Shown here: positions 47,842 to 58,050 of the stretch, in pieces
How positions within the stretch are numbered: the first letter of the stretch is position 1
Layout of the letters: each line of letters starts with the position of its first letter
DNA from: Flavobacterium johnsoniae UW101
Lineage (GTDB): Bacteria; Bacteroidota; Bacteroidia; Flavobacteriales; Flavobacteriaceae
Reading direction: 5' to 3'
Length of the DNA: 64,000 nt
NCBI RefSeq assembly: GCF_000016645.1
Contig: NC_009441.1
Location: 3,658,001-3,722,000, forward strand
Notes under the pieces: generated by a model
Told to the model about the DNA's origin: nothing
The model's input: only the letters and a program-made list of their open reading frames with translations
Database searches by the model: none
Program-made: the position numbers and the translations under genes

Positions 47842-48417
47842 TTAATCTACTACTTTTACTAATGTTGGATTAATTCCTAACGGGTTTTTGATGATTTTAC
47901 AGATTAAAGGAAACTCCGGATTTTTGATAATCCACATTTCGGTTTCGTCTATTTGTGCTTTTACGTGCAATGCATCAATTGTTTTTCCATCAATAGAAAT
48001 TCCATTTTTATCATAACTTTTATCGAGAACATAAGTTGTATTATTGTAAACAAAGGAATTGTTTTTGACTAAATCCTGATAAGCCGACTGCGAAATCATA
48101 AAAAACGTTTCGTTTGATTCTAAGTTCAAAACAGGTGCATATTCTCCTTGATTAAAACTCAAAGCATTTCCGCTTTTTACTGCTTCGGGAAGCATTACTA
48201 TTTTACTATTTACGCCTCTTGTTTCTAGTTTAAAAGCCAATGCGTTTTTTGAAATTTCGGCCGTAAGCTGTAAAGTTCTGGTTTGTCCGTGCAGTTTGCA
48301 GACATAATGCAGCTGGGTATTATTTTTCAATGTCGGAACATAATTCTGTGCGATTGTTGTTTGATAAATGGCACAGAAAAGAATAACTAAAAATATATTT
48401 TTCATCTTACTCATCAT
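47842..48417 (-). CDS. Small exported protein of unknown function
   Basis: From ATG 48417, 2 bp beyond the GH92 stop, the protein has 191 residues. Starts at 48414 and 48405 are also possible. It has a signal peptide (MKNIFLVILFCAIYQTTIAQ) and a soluble beta-rich body with HYVCKLHGQTRTLQLTAEIS and VVMLPEAVKSGNAL-like regions. No known family or catalytic motif is recognised. It is almost certainly co-transcribed with the GH92 genes and could be a binding or accessory protein of the same pathway. Confidence 0.6.
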   Translation of the reverse strand: MMSKMKNIFLVILFCAIYQTTIAQNYVPTLKNNTQLHYVCKLHGQTRTLQLTAEISKNALAFKLETRGVNSKIVMLPEAVKSGNALSFNQGEYAPVLNLESNETFFMISQSAYQDLVKNNSFVYNNTTYVLDKSYDKNGISIDGKTIDALHVKAQIDETEMWIIKNPEFPLICKIIKNPLGINPTLVKVVD

Positions 48418-48419
48418 TT

Positions 48420-50693
48420 TTATTTTGCTGGTGGTAAAATTGTTGTTCCCCAAGCTGAAGGTTTCGAATCCATTTCTAAAATCAGTTCTCCTCCGTTATT
48501 AATATCGTCATGTAAAATCCATGCTTTGTTGTATGGTTTTCCGTTTAGCAAAGCAGTTTTAATATATCTGTTTTTATCACTCATTTTTTTAGTGGTGATT
48601 TTAAAACTTTTACCATTCTCTAATTTTACAAATACTTCCTTAATTAAAGGCGTATTGATTAGATAATAAGGCTGTCCCGCATTTGGATATAATCCCATCA
48701 TATGAAAAGCCAGCCATGAAGACATCGCTCCAGAATCATCATTTCCGGGAAGACCTTCTCTCGATGTATTGAAATTATCCTTGATAATGGTTCTGATTCT
48801 ATCGCTGCTTAAATAGGGTTTTCCAATCCAATGATACAAACAAGGTGTAAGAAATGAAGGTTCGTTGGCAACATTAAATAAATTATTATCGAAGAATATA
48901 TCTAATCGTTTTTCGAATGCTTTTTCTCCTCCTGATTTTTTTACCAATTCCGGAATATCATGCGGTAAACTAAATGAATATTCCCAAGAAGTTCCTTCGT
49001 AGAAAAATACGCACCAATGACAGACATACCAAGGTGATTCGATAATGACAGGCGTATATTTAAAAGTTGGTTTTTGGATTTTGGATTCTCCGAAAACGAC
49101 ATCATCCAGCCAGTTTCCATCTTTGTCTTTTGGCATAATAAATCCTTTTGCACCGTTATTTTCATAATCGGCACGCCATAAATTCTGCCAGTTCTCGGCC
49201 TGTTTGATGTATTGATTGTACAAATCTGTTTTACCCAAACCTTTGGCTACTGTGGCAATGTTATAATCGTTGTATGAATAATCTATTGTTCGGTTTCCTG
49301 CGCGGTCTGTGCCGTACGGAACGTAACCTAATTTCAGATAATCTATCAGTCCGCCTCTTCCTTCTCTTTCTTCATTTCCTCCGGGAGGCACTGTCGCATC
49401 TTTAATCATGGCCTGTAAAGCCAGTTCGTAATCTATTCCTTTTAAATTTTTCACAAAAGCATCGGCAATTACAACCTCAGCGTTAGATCCGCCTTGAGTT
49501 CGTCCGTTATCATTGCCGCTTCTTCCTTCGGGCATATAGCCTTCGCGTTTGTAGATATTCAGCATCGCGTTGATAATATCTACTTTTCGTTTACTATCAA
49601 TTAAAGTGATTAACGGACTTGAGGTTCTAAAGGTGTCCCAAATGGTATAAAAATCATCGTAATACGGTTCATCATTGGTCCATAATGGGTTTTCGCCCGT
49701 TCTGTCAACCGGCATAATCATCGTGTGGTACAAACCTGTGTAGAACATTTTTCTGTACTCTACCGAGGTATCATCCGATAATTTGATTCGGCTTAATAAA
49801 TCTTCCCATTTATTTTCTAAAGCGACTAAAACGGTATTGAAATTCCAATGCGGGATTTCGATTTCTATATTATTTTTGGCTTTTAATTCACTCAAAAATG
49901 AAATTCCTATTTTGACATTTAATTCTTCTTTTCCTGAATTTCCAAAAGAAAGCAATGCTCCGGTTTTCTTTCCTGAATCAAACTGTGCTTTTTGATTGTT
50001 GTAAAACATGCCGTCTTTAAAAGTGACATATTTAGCAATAGGCTGATCGAAAACGGCCCAAAAATAAACGGTATAAGCGCGTCCGTTATTCCATCCTCCC
50101 CTGATTCGGCTGTAACCTCTTACTTCGGTATCTGAAACTATTTCGATCTGAGAACCTACAAACTGCTGTGCTTCTCTGGCATCTGGAATCTTTTCTTCTC
50201 CAAGGAAAAATCCAGGGTCAATTTTTAATTCTTTTGATTTATCTTTTGGATAGGTTATTCTGTAAAATGAAACTTTTTCTCCAGTCGTTATTTCGGTTTT
50301 AATATTGTTTTCTTTGAAAACCGTTTCATAATAACCCAATTTTACATTTTCTTCTGCTCTGAAAGAAGTCTGATCCATTTTGTCTAAAGCTCCGGAAAAT
50401 GGCATAATTGAGATGTTCCCGTATTTTGGACCGCCGCCTGTTCCGCTCACATGCACCTGACTGAATCCTGTAACTTCTTTAGGCATTGGAAGCCATCCGC
50501 TGTTTGGACTTACTGTACAATCAGGACTTGGCTTTACCATTCCGTACGGACAAGAAGGCCCGATAAAAACCCTGCCGACTCCTTCAGATCCAATCATGGG
50601 ATCTACATATTGGTAAACTGTTTTTTGGGCATAAGAAGTTATCGCAAACAAAAGTGATATTCCTAAAAGTATATTTTTACTGTATATTTTCAT
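48420..50693 (-). CDS. GH92 alpha-mannosidase (first of two, periplasmic)
   Basis: The 757-residue exported protein shows YVDPMIGSEGVGRVFIGPSC at the N-terminal beta-sandwich, an (alpha/alpha)6 barrel with FYTIWDTFRTSSP and MPEGRSGNDNGR, the acid motif FYEGTSWEYSFSLPHD, NEPS and the base motif LPGNDDSGAMSSW. These are the calcium-dependent GH92 motifs for exo-alpha-mannosidases. The likely linkage (1,2, 1,3, 1,4 or 1,6) cannot be read from sequence. The small unknown gene follows after 2 bp. Confidence 0.9.
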   Translation of the reverse strand: MKIYSKNILLGISLLFAITSYAQKTVYQYVDPMIGSEGVGRVFIGPSCPYGMVKPSPDCTVSPNSGWLPMPKEVTGFSQVHVSGTGGGPKYGNISIMPFSGALDKMDQTSFRAEENVKLGYYETVFKENNIKTEITTGEKVSFYRITYPKDKSKELKIDPGFFLGEEKIPDAREAQQFVGSQIEIVSDTEVRGYSRIRGGWNNGRAYTVYFWAVFDQPIAKYVTFKDGMFYNNQKAQFDSGKKTGALLSFGNSGKEELNVKIGISFLSELKAKNNIEIEIPHWNFNTVLVALENKWEDLLSRIKLSDDTSVEYRKMFYTGLYHTMIMPVDRTGENPLWTNDEPYYDDFYTIWDTFRTSSPLITLIDSKRKVDIINAMLNIYKREGYMPEGRSGNDNGRTQGGSNAEVVIADAFVKNLKGIDYELALQAMIKDATVPPGGNEEREGRGGLIDYLKLGYVPYGTDRAGNRTIDYSYNDYNIATVAKGLGKTDLYNQYIKQAENWQNLWRADYENNGAKGFIMPKDKDGNWLDDVVFGESKIQKPTFKYTPVIIESPWYVCHWCVFFYEGTSWEYSFSLPHDIPELVKKSGGEKAFEKRLDIFFDNNLFNVANEPSFLTPCLYHWIGKPYLSSDRIRTIIKDNFNTSREGLPGNDDSGAMSSWLAFHMMGLYPNAGQPYYLINTPLIKEVFVKLENGKSFKITTKKMSDKNRYIKTALLNGKPYNKAWILHDDINNGGELILEMDSKPSAWGTTILPPAK

Positions 50694-50705
50694 TGCTTCT
50701 TTATT

Positions 50706-53012
50706 TTACTTTCTTGCTGACATCTGCAGGATCAGTTCTCCTCCGTTTGTAATCTCTTTATGGGTTAGTGTAAAATCTTTTACGTGTTTGTTGTTGTATT
50801 TTATGTCTTTGATATACACATTTTCAGGACTATTTTTCTGAGCATTAATTACAAATGTTTTTCCTGAATAATATTTTGGATTTAATGTTATCGTAATCTT
50901 ATTAAATATCGGACTTCCTATTTGATAAACAGCGTCTTGGTCTGTTCCTCCGTTCATTTGAAACAAACCTAATTTCAACAAGACATTCAGGCTTCCCATT
51001 AATCCCTGATCTTCATCTCCGTTATAACCTGTTGCTGGCGATAAACCGCTGAAGGTTTCTTTTACCACATTTCTTGTCCAATACTGTGTTAAATCTGGTC
51101 TTCCTAAAATGGTGAAGATATTAGAAGTCTGCATAGACGGCTGATTTCCGAAATTTACAGGAATTCTGCTAAACTCCGGGTGCAATTCTGCATCGTGCGA
51201 TGTGCCAGAAGTATAATTTTGTTTTTTAGCGGTTTCAAATTGCGCATTTAATTTTGCCGCTGCTTTTTCTTTTCCTCCCATTAAATCAGCCAGACCTAAA
51301 ATATCATGCGGTACAAACCACGTTGACTGCGCACCGTTTGATTCTATAAATCCGTTTTCGTATTGATACGGATCGTAATTTTCACGCCATTTCCCGTCTG
51401 CGTTTTTCGGACGCATCCAGCCTATTTCAGCATCAAAAACATTTTTATAGTTTTTGGCTCTTTTCATGAAATATAGATAATCTTCTTCATGATTGAGTTT
51501 TTTAGCGAGCTGTGCCAAAGTCCAATCCTGATACGCATATTCCAAAGTCTGGCTTGCACCGTCTTCGTGGCTTCCGAAATTGCCGTCTGGAAGCGGATAC
51601 GGCACATATCCTTTTTCTAAATAATACTTTAAGCCTCCGCCAATATTGGTATTGTGTTCATATCCGGCTTTTTCCATAATACCGCCGGGCATATGATTTT
51701 TTTTAAGTGCGATGTAAATTTTTTCCAGATTTTCTTTTACAATTCCTTTTTGAATCGCGCTGACAATAAAGGGGGTTGTCGAAGCTCCTGTCATTACATA
51801 CGTATCATTTCCTCCAGAAGGACCGCGCGGGATTATTCCTCCGTCTTTGTAATACTGCATCAGCGAATACACAAATTCTTCCATAATTTCAGGATATACC
51901 AATCCCCAAAGGTTATTGATGGTCCATTGTGCTCCCCAAAAAGCATCTGAATTATAGTGGTTGAATTTTGGTTTTCCGTCTGCTTTTAAAGGCAAATGTC
52001 CTATCCTGAATATGTCCCCTGTATTATCAGGATAGGCTCCATTTGCATCACTAATCATTTTTCTTCCCTGCAGAGCATGCCATAAATCAGTGTAAAATCT
52101 TCTTTGGTCAGTTTCTGTTCCGCCTTCTATTTTTATTCTTCCTAACAAATTGCTCCATTCTTTTTGAGAATCGGCAGTTGTTTTATTGAAGTCCCAATAC
52201 GGTAATTCTGTTTCAATATTGTTATTGGCATTCTCAATTGAGGTATAAGAAATACCGACTTTCATTAATACTTGTTCTTTGGTTTTATCAAAATGAATCA
52301 AATAATTTCCTGTAGCATCGTCTCTTTCAACAGAAGAAATCGGCTCACTTGTTTTAACTTTAAAAAATACGGTTAATGGTTTTGGACGTCTGAAATTAGT
52401 ACTTAAAACTAAAGATCCTGAAAGTTCATAATCGTTGTTTTTTTCTAATTTACCGTTGGTGTTTTCGCAAGGCCCTAAAATGGTATTCAGATTAAAGAGA
52501 ACGGCTTTTTGTCCTTTAACTGGAAATGTATATTTATGAAAACCAACTCTTTTGGTACTCGTTAATTCTGCTGTAATCTGATATCGATCTAGTTTTAGTG
52601 AATGATATCCTGGAGTTATTACTTCAGCTTTATGACTGAATTTCGAATAAAAATCTTTAAAAATTGCCGCTTTATTTTCTTTCGAAATTGTTACGGGCAT
52701 TACTGATACACCCGACATCTGCCATTCGTGTACGTGGCTGAAACCTTTGACAGTATCTGTCGTATATTTATAACCGCCTCCCCAATCTCCTTTAATTTCT
52801 GTATCGGGATTTAAATTTACCATACCAAAAGGACGGCTTGCTGATGAAAAGTAAAACCATCTTGAATTTTCGGTGTCCAGCAGCGGATAAACCATATCTG
52901 AAATTTGTTTCTTTTGCAGAGAAAGTTTTTTCTGGGCGCTGCATGACACTAAAAAAATAAGTGTTAGACTTATTGCAATATGTCCTATTTTATAGATTTT
53001 TTTTAATTCCAT
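50706..53012 (-). CDS. GH92-family protein (second of two, lipoprotein)
   Basis: The 768-residue lipoprotein (lipobox LIFLVSCSAQ) keeps the GH92 shape: SASRPFGMVNLNPDTE and GFSHVHEWQMSG at the front, WGAQWTINNLWGLVYPEIM in the barrel, and GNQPSMQT where the first enzyme has NEPSF. The acid region is IESNGAQSTWFVPHD and the base region GYNGDEDQGLMGSLNV, both changed from canonical GH92. Some GH92 members act on mannose-phosphate or unusual mannosides, so this protein may have a different substrate. It starts the post-SusD part of the locus and its stop is 12 bp from the first GH92 start. Confidence 0.8.
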   Translation of the reverse strand: MELKKIYKIGHIAISLTLIFLVSCSAQKKLSLQKKQISDMVYPLLDTENSRWFYFSSASRPFGMVNLNPDTEIKGDWGGGYKYTTDTVKGFSHVHEWQMSGVSVMPVTISKENKAAIFKDFYSKFSHKAEVITPGYHSLKLDRYQITAELTSTKRVGFHKYTFPVKGQKAVLFNLNTILGPCENTNGKLEKNNDYELSGSLVLSTNFRRPKPLTVFFKVKTSEPISSVERDDATGNYLIHFDKTKEQVLMKVGISYTSIENANNNIETELPYWDFNKTTADSQKEWSNLLGRIKIEGGTETDQRRFYTDLWHALQGRKMISDANGAYPDNTGDIFRIGHLPLKADGKPKFNHYNSDAFWGAQWTINNLWGLVYPEIMEEFVYSLMQYYKDGGIIPRGPSGGNDTYVMTGASTTPFIVSAIQKGIVKENLEKIYIALKKNHMPGGIMEKAGYEHNTNIGGGLKYYLEKGYVPYPLPDGNFGSHEDGASQTLEYAYQDWTLAQLAKKLNHEEDYLYFMKRAKNYKNVFDAEIGWMRPKNADGKWRENYDPYQYENGFIESNGAQSTWFVPHDILGLADLMGGKEKAAAKLNAQFETAKKQNYTSGTSHDAELHPEFSRIPVNFGNQPSMQTSNIFTILGRPDLTQYWTRNVVKETFSGLSPATGYNGDEDQGLMGSLNVLLKLGLFQMNGGTDQDAVYQIGSPIFNKITITLNPKYYSGKTFVINAQKNSPENVYIKDIKYNNKHVKDFTLTHKEITNGGELILQMSARK

Positions 53013-53270
53013 TTAATTCTTGTATTGATGGGGCAATAGTGATTTTGAGCAGGATTGTTTGTTTTGATTTTTTTTAAATCGAAAATCTAAGGCAAAGGAT
53101 TTCCTGTGAGAATTACAATAAATTCTCAAAACAGTACCTTAAAGAATGTTACAAAGCTTAATCTTTCAATGATTTTTCCGAAACGACATTCAACTAAGCT
53201 TTGTGTTCATTCAAACAAACAAAAACTGAACTGATTTTCATGAGCAACTACGAAATCAGTTTACCTTAGT

Positions 53271-53306
53271 AAAAAAGGAGAAGAGTTTTGCTCTCCTCTC
53301 CTTTTA
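53271..53306 (-). terminator. Terminator after SusD
   Basis: On the minus strand AAAAGGAGAGGAGAG pairs with CTCTTCTCCTTTT around a short loop and continues into T's. It lies 45 bp after the SusD stop and probably lowers transcription from susCD into the GH92 genes. The 53013-53270 remainder of the gap holds no feature I could support. Confidence 0.7.
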
Positions 53307-53350
53307 AAATTAAAATGCTGACAAGGCGCGTACTAAACTAAATTGTTATC

Positions 53351-54964
53351 TTAATATCCGTCGTTCTGAGTTAGAGCCGGATTTAAAACCATTGCATTTG
53401 TTGGAATTGGGAAAACACGACGGTAAACATCTGTATTTGTTTTGTATCCCCATGCTCCTTCATATTTTCCAAAACGGATCATATCATTTCTATGCCAAGC
53501 TTCCTGAGCAAATTCTCGGCTTCTTTCCTGATAAAGCTGTTCTAAAGTTACACCGCTCAACGCTGCAGATGTAGTTCTGTTAGAACGAACCATATTTACC
53601 AGCGCATCTGAACTTTGTCCCAGAGTTACTGCTCCGCCGCGTAAGATGGCTTCTGCTTTCATTAAAAGTATATCTGAATAACGTAAAAACGGTACATCAT
53701 TATTTTGATTACGGCTTGTTGATGTATTGTCCGGATAGAATTTTATATTTCTATATCCCATATTCCAGGCAATTTCGTCATTTCCTAAATCAAACAGCGT
53801 AGCACTCTGGCGCGGTATAATATTTGGCGTCAAATTAACCTGATACGTATAAGCTGCGCTTCCGTCTGATCCTGTGTAAAACTGATCGTATCCTTTTTTA
53901 GTTGTTGTAACCATTACTGGCGTTACACCATCATTCATGTATTGTAAACCTGTAAGCCATTGTTTATTACGAATGTCATTCGCATCATTAAAATAAGCAT
54001 AAAATTCTGGCAGGGTGCTTCTAGGTGCACTAGGCGTAAAAGGCAGACCAAATTTTGCTCTTTCAGAACGAGGCACATCATAACGTGCATGATACATTTG
54101 TCCGTTGAAACCTACTGTAACGGCTGCAGGATCGTAAGGAATCGCAAAAATGAACTCTTTCATATGTGGTCCGTTGTTAGGGTAAAACATCTGAAGGTAA
54201 GTCGCTCTTGGCTCAATTGAATATAATCCTGAATTAATTACCTGGTCACAGGCTGCAATACAATCGTTGTTACGTTCTGTTCCTGTATATACTGCTGCAT
54301 TCAAATATAATTTTGCAAGCATTGCATTGGCAGTTTGTTTATTTGGTCTTCCGTAAGTCGTAACTCCAGATGCGGCGTTCAAATTCGGAATTGCTTTCTT
54401 TAATTCTTTTTCAATAAAATTAAAAACCTCTTTTCTAGGTGTTTTAGCATGAGCTGTAAAATCTCCGTAAACAGTGTCTAACGGTACATCTCCATAACTG
54501 TCCATCATCATAAAATACGAAATGGCACGCATAGTTTTTAATTCAGAAATTAGAGTTGCTTTATCTGATCCTTCCGGCATTGACTGGTTCAAAATTGATA
54601 TGGATTGATTGCTTAACCCAATAACTTTTGAAGTCCAGTCCCAAAGGCTTCCGACGATTCCGTTATCTGCATTCCAGTCGTGAAAATGCATCGCAATATA
54701 ATTTCGGTTATCAAACCAGTTTCCTCCTCTTGCCGGAAGTATCGCTTCGTCTGTAGACAGAGACTGCGACCACCACCAGGCAAATGAAAACTCACCTCTA
54801 AATGCGGCATAAACCGGTCCGGTTGTCTGAATATATTGTGTTGAATTTTGAGGAAAAACTTCTGGTGTCAACTGCGTTGTAATAGGCACATCAAGATCTT
54901 CGCACGACCATAACAAACCAGCTGCAAGTACTGGGAGTCCTAAATATTTTAATATATTTTTCAT
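53351..54964 (-). CDS. SusD/RagB-family outer-membrane lipoprotein
   Basis: The 537-residue lipoprotein (GLLWSCEDLD at residues 17-26, acidic after the Cys as in surface-exposed Bacteroidetes lipoproteins) has the TPR-rich SusD fold. FAWWWSQSLSTDE, VIGLSNQSISILNQ and DSYGDVPLDTVYGD fit, and the C-terminal block WHRNDMIRFGKYEG matches. It would close the SusC barrel and bind the glycan outside the cell. Aromatic residues near 62-68 may line the binding site. It starts 20 bp after the SusC stop. Confidence 0.9.
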   Translation of the reverse strand: MKNILKYLGLPVLAAGLLWSCEDLDVPITTQLTPEVFPQNSTQYIQTTGPVYAAFRGEFSFAWWWSQSLSTDEAILPARGGNWFDNRNYIAMHFHDWNADNGIVGSLWDWTSKVIGLSNQSISILNQSMPEGSDKATLISELKTMRAISYFMMMDSYGDVPLDTVYGDFTAHAKTPRKEVFNFIEKELKKAIPNLNAASGVTTYGRPNKQTANAMLAKLYLNAAVYTGTERNNDCIAACDQVINSGLYSIEPRATYLQMFYPNNGPHMKEFIFAIPYDPAAVTVGFNGQMYHARYDVPRSERAKFGLPFTPSAPRSTLPEFYAYFNDANDIRNKQWLTGLQYMNDGVTPVMVTTTKKGYDQFYTGSDGSAAYTYQVNLTPNIIPRQSATLFDLGNDEIAWNMGYRNIKFYPDNTSTSRNQNNDVPFLRYSDILLMKAEAILRGGAVTLGQSSDALVNMVRSNRTTSAALSGVTLEQLYQERSREFAQEAWHRNDMIRFGKYEGAWGYKTNTDVYRRVFPIPTNAMVLNPALTQNDGY

Positions 54965-54983
54965 GATAATTTCAGTTTACTTT

Positions 54984-57900
54984 TTAGAAAATTACGTTTA
55001 AACCAAACATAAAAGTTCTGGTTTTAGGATAAAAGTTGTTCGAATCTACACCCGGAGCGGTTCCTCCTTGTTCAACTTCCGGATCAATTCCTGAATATTT
55101 GGTAATTACAAAAAGGTTATTTATCGTTTCGTAAACACGAACGCTTTGTATAAATTTCCCGACTTTACCAAAATTGTACCCTAAAGTCATGTTGTCTAAT
55201 CTTAAATAACTTCCGTCTTCAATAAATCTTGACGAGTATTTATAAGAGTTCAAATCATTTGGCGATTCGTCCTGAGCGTCAACCAAAATATTTGTGGTCA
55301 TTGCGGTACTCGGCCTAAATAAATCGGCACGTGTTGCATTGAAAATTTTGTTTCCGAATACTCCTCTGAAGAACACACTTAAATCAAACTTTTTGTAAGT
55401 AAACGTATTTCCCCATCCTAATAATAGTTTTGGCTGTGCATCTCCAACATAATGATAATCTACTCCGTTTAATGGTGTTGTTGTTAAATTTCCATTTTTA
55501 TCGTAGTACTGTGAAACTCCGTTTGCATCTTTTCCTGCATATTTAAGGGTAAAGAACTGTCCAAGAGGTTTTCCTTCTTTAAAAATCTGTAAAGTACTTC
55601 CTGTTTGTCCGCCTCCATCAGGCTGTACTCTTCTAATAGAGTCTCCACCAATAAACAACGGATTTGTCAATTTCACGATTCTGTTTTTGTTGCTTGCCAG
55701 GTTCAAATTGGTAGACCAGCTGAAATTTGCCGTTTTTACAGGTGTTGCCCCTAAACTAACCTCAATACCTTTATTAGACATTGTTCCTCCGTTTGCTACA
55801 ATTGTTCCTACTGGCACAAGTACTGGATTTACAGCATAGTTAAAAATCATATCAGTTGTTTTCTTGTCGTAAACATCAACAGAACCAGTAATTTTTCCTT
55901 TTAAGATAGAAAAGTCAACCCCAACGTTTGCTGTTGCTGTTTTTTCCCATTTCAAATCTGGATTTGCTGCCTGATTTGGTCCGTAAGCTCCAATCTGCTG
56001 TCCGTTGTAATAAAAAGTTCCAACACTTCCTGAGATAAACTGTGCAGTATAAGCATTAAACCCTGATGAGTTCCCTGTTACACCATAACTTCCTCTGAAT
56101 TTTAAGTCAGTAAAGAAGTTTTGATTTTTCATGAAGTTTTCTTTGTCAACTCTCCAGGCTCCACCCACAGAAGGGAAAAATCCCCAGCGGTTATTAGCTC
56201 CAAACATAGAACCTCCGTCTCTTCTTAATGTTCCCTGTAAAAGGTATTTGTCTTTGTAACCATAGTTCAAACGAACGAATTCTCCAATTAAACGTGTTTT
56301 TTGATATGCTTTACTGTCTCCAAAATTTACAACATAACCGTTTACAGAAGTATAGTTGCTCAAAGCAAGGTTATTGTACCCAACATTATCTACAGGAAAA
56401 TTAGTTGCTGTTGCTTGGAATCCGTCACCATAAGTGTTTTCCTGCCATGAATATCCTAAAACAGCTTTTATTTTATGGCCGCCTAAAGTTTTATCCCAGT
56501 TTAGGAAACTCTCAACAATGTTGTTTGTATTATCATACGAATTTCTTAATGCAGAACCATTTACACCAAAATTAATCAACGTTTTTGTTTGAGGCGGATC
56601 TGGATTGTTGTAAAAATTCGCACTATTGTATCTTGAATAATAACTATCATAGAACTCTCCATGAGATGTAGATAATCTTTGGTGTGCCACATTTAAGTTA
56701 TACGTAAAACCCCAAGGCAGTTTTAATTCTGCAGTAATGTTTCCAACAAGATTATTTGTTTTTGTTTCATCTGTTCCGTGCTCAATTAAAGCAACTGGGT
56801 TAAAATATCCTGTGCTTACAAAGTTTTCGAAAAAGCTTCCATCAGGATTTCTTACCGGTGAAACCGGAAGGTGGCTTACCGCTTGTAAAAGTACCGTATT
56901 ACGTTGTGGAACATTGGTATAATTACTTGTCGAATTGGTAACATTAAGACCTATTTTAAGTTTATCATCAAAAGCATATTGATCTACAGATAAACGGGCA
57001 ATAACACGAGAGAAATCACTTTTTAACAATACTCCTTCTTTTTGGATCGAAGTAATACTTGCCGTATAATTTCCGTGCTCGCCGCCACCGCTCATCGAAA
57101 TATTATGACTGCTGGATACGGCACGTCTTGATCTTAAAATTTCTTTCTGCCAGTCTGTATTAGCTCCTTTATCATTTTCCGGTGTAAAGTTCAGATTGTT
57201 TTTAGTTGTAAAAGCTCTAAGCTGATCTGCATTCATCATATTCAGTTCGTTCGAAACTTCTTCAAAACCATAATATCCATTATAAGCAATCTGTGTTCTG
57301 TCTTTACTTCCTCTTTTAGTAGTTACCATGATTACACCATTTGCTGCACGGTTACCATAAATAGCTGTTGCAGCGGCATCTTTTAAAACATCGATCGTAG
57401 CAATGTCATCTGGAGAAATAATTGAAATATCTACTCCGGGAACTCCATCAATTACATAAAAAGGACCTTGCGAACTATTTAATGTAGATGCACCACGTAA
57501 AACTACCGAAGCAGTTTTTGTAGGGTCGCCGCTGGATGAAATATTTAAACCAGAAACTTTACCTTGTAAAAGCTGTCCAACATCGCTGATAGCACCTCGG
57601 TTTAATTCATCTGCTTTTATAGAAGTTACAGCTGTAGTTAAGTTTTTACGAGAACCTTTACCATAACCTACTACTACAACTTGCTCCAGGTTAGTAGTAC
57701 CCGATTGTAACTTTATGGAAAGATTTGTTTTTGTTCCGTCTAATTTTACTGGCTGATCTTCAAATCCTATAAAAGAAAATACCAGAGTTGCATTTTTGTT
57801 TGAAACCGAAATTCTAAATTTCCCATCAAAATCTGTCGTTACAGTATTACTCGTACCTTTTTCTAGTACGTTAGCGGCTGGAAGTGGAATTCCTTTGTCA

Positions 57901-57995
57901 TCTAAAACTACACCAGTCACATCTGTTTTTTGTGCCCAGGTATTAATGGAGAAGCCAAAGAATAAGGCTAATAATAAAAGTTTAAGTTTTTCCAT
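54984..57995 (-). CDS. SusC/RagA-family TonB-linked outer-membrane protein
   Basis: The 1003-residue protein has a signal peptide (to TWAQ), a carboxypeptidase-regulatory-like domain (25-105, VTGVVLDDKGIPLPAANVLE), the SusC linker motif LEQVVVVGYGKGSRKNLTTAV, a plug (GKVSGLNISSSGDPTK, FYVIDGVPG, LKDAAATAIYGNRAANGV) and a 22-strand barrel. It imports the oligosaccharide across the outer membrane with SusD, powered by TonB. It is the only SusC in the locus. A candidate HTCS site lies about 55-95 bp upstream. Confidence 0.95.
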   Translation of the reverse strand: MEKLKLLLLALFFGFSINTWAQKTDVTGVVLDDKGIPLPAANVLEKGTSNTVTTDFDGKFRISVSNKNATLVFSFIGFEDQPVKLDGTKTNLSIKLQSGTTNLEQVVVVGYGKGSRKNLTTAVTSIKADELNRGAISDVGQLLQGKVSGLNISSSGDPTKTASVVLRGASTLNSSQGPFYVIDGVPGVDISIISPDDIATIDVLKDAAATAIYGNRAANGVIMVTTKRGSKDRTQIAYNGYYGFEEVSNELNMMNADQLRAFTTKNNLNFTPENDKGANTDWQKEILRSRRAVSSSHNISMSGGGEHGNYTASITSIQKEGVLLKSDFSRVIARLSVDQYAFDDKLKIGLNVTNSTSNYTNVPQRNTVLLQAVSHLPVSPVRNPDGSFFENFVSTGYFNPVALIEHGTDETKTNNLVGNITAELKLPWGFTYNLNVAHQRLSTSHGEFYDSYYSRYNSANFYNNPDPPQTKTLINFGVNGSALRNSYDNTNNIVESFLNWDKTLGGHKIKAVLGYSWQENTYGDGFQATATNFPVDNVGYNNLALSNYTSVNGYVVNFGDSKAYQKTRLIGEFVRLNYGYKDKYLLQGTLRRDGGSMFGANNRWGFFPSVGGAWRVDKENFMKNQNFFTDLKFRGSYGVTGNSSGFNAYTAQFISGSVGTFYYNGQQIGAYGPNQAANPDLKWEKTATANVGVDFSILKGKITGSVDVYDKKTTDMIFNYAVNPVLVPVGTIVANGGTMSNKGIEVSLGATPVKTANFSWSTNLNLASNKNRIVKLTNPLFIGGDSIRRVQPDGGGQTGSTLQIFKEGKPLGQFFTLKYAGKDANGVSQYYDKNGNLTTTPLNGVDYHYVGDAQPKLLLGWGNTFTYKKFDLSVFFRGVFGNKIFNATRADLFRPSTAMTTNILVDAQDESPNDLNSYKYSSRFIEDGSYLRLDNMTLGYNFGKVGKFIQSVRVYETINNLFVITKYSGIDPEVEQGGTAPGVDSNNFYPKTRTFMFGLNVIF

Positions 57996-58050
57996 TTTAA
58001 TGTTTGGTTAATTGGTTAAATAGTATTGACGAAATTAATGGTAAAGAAAT

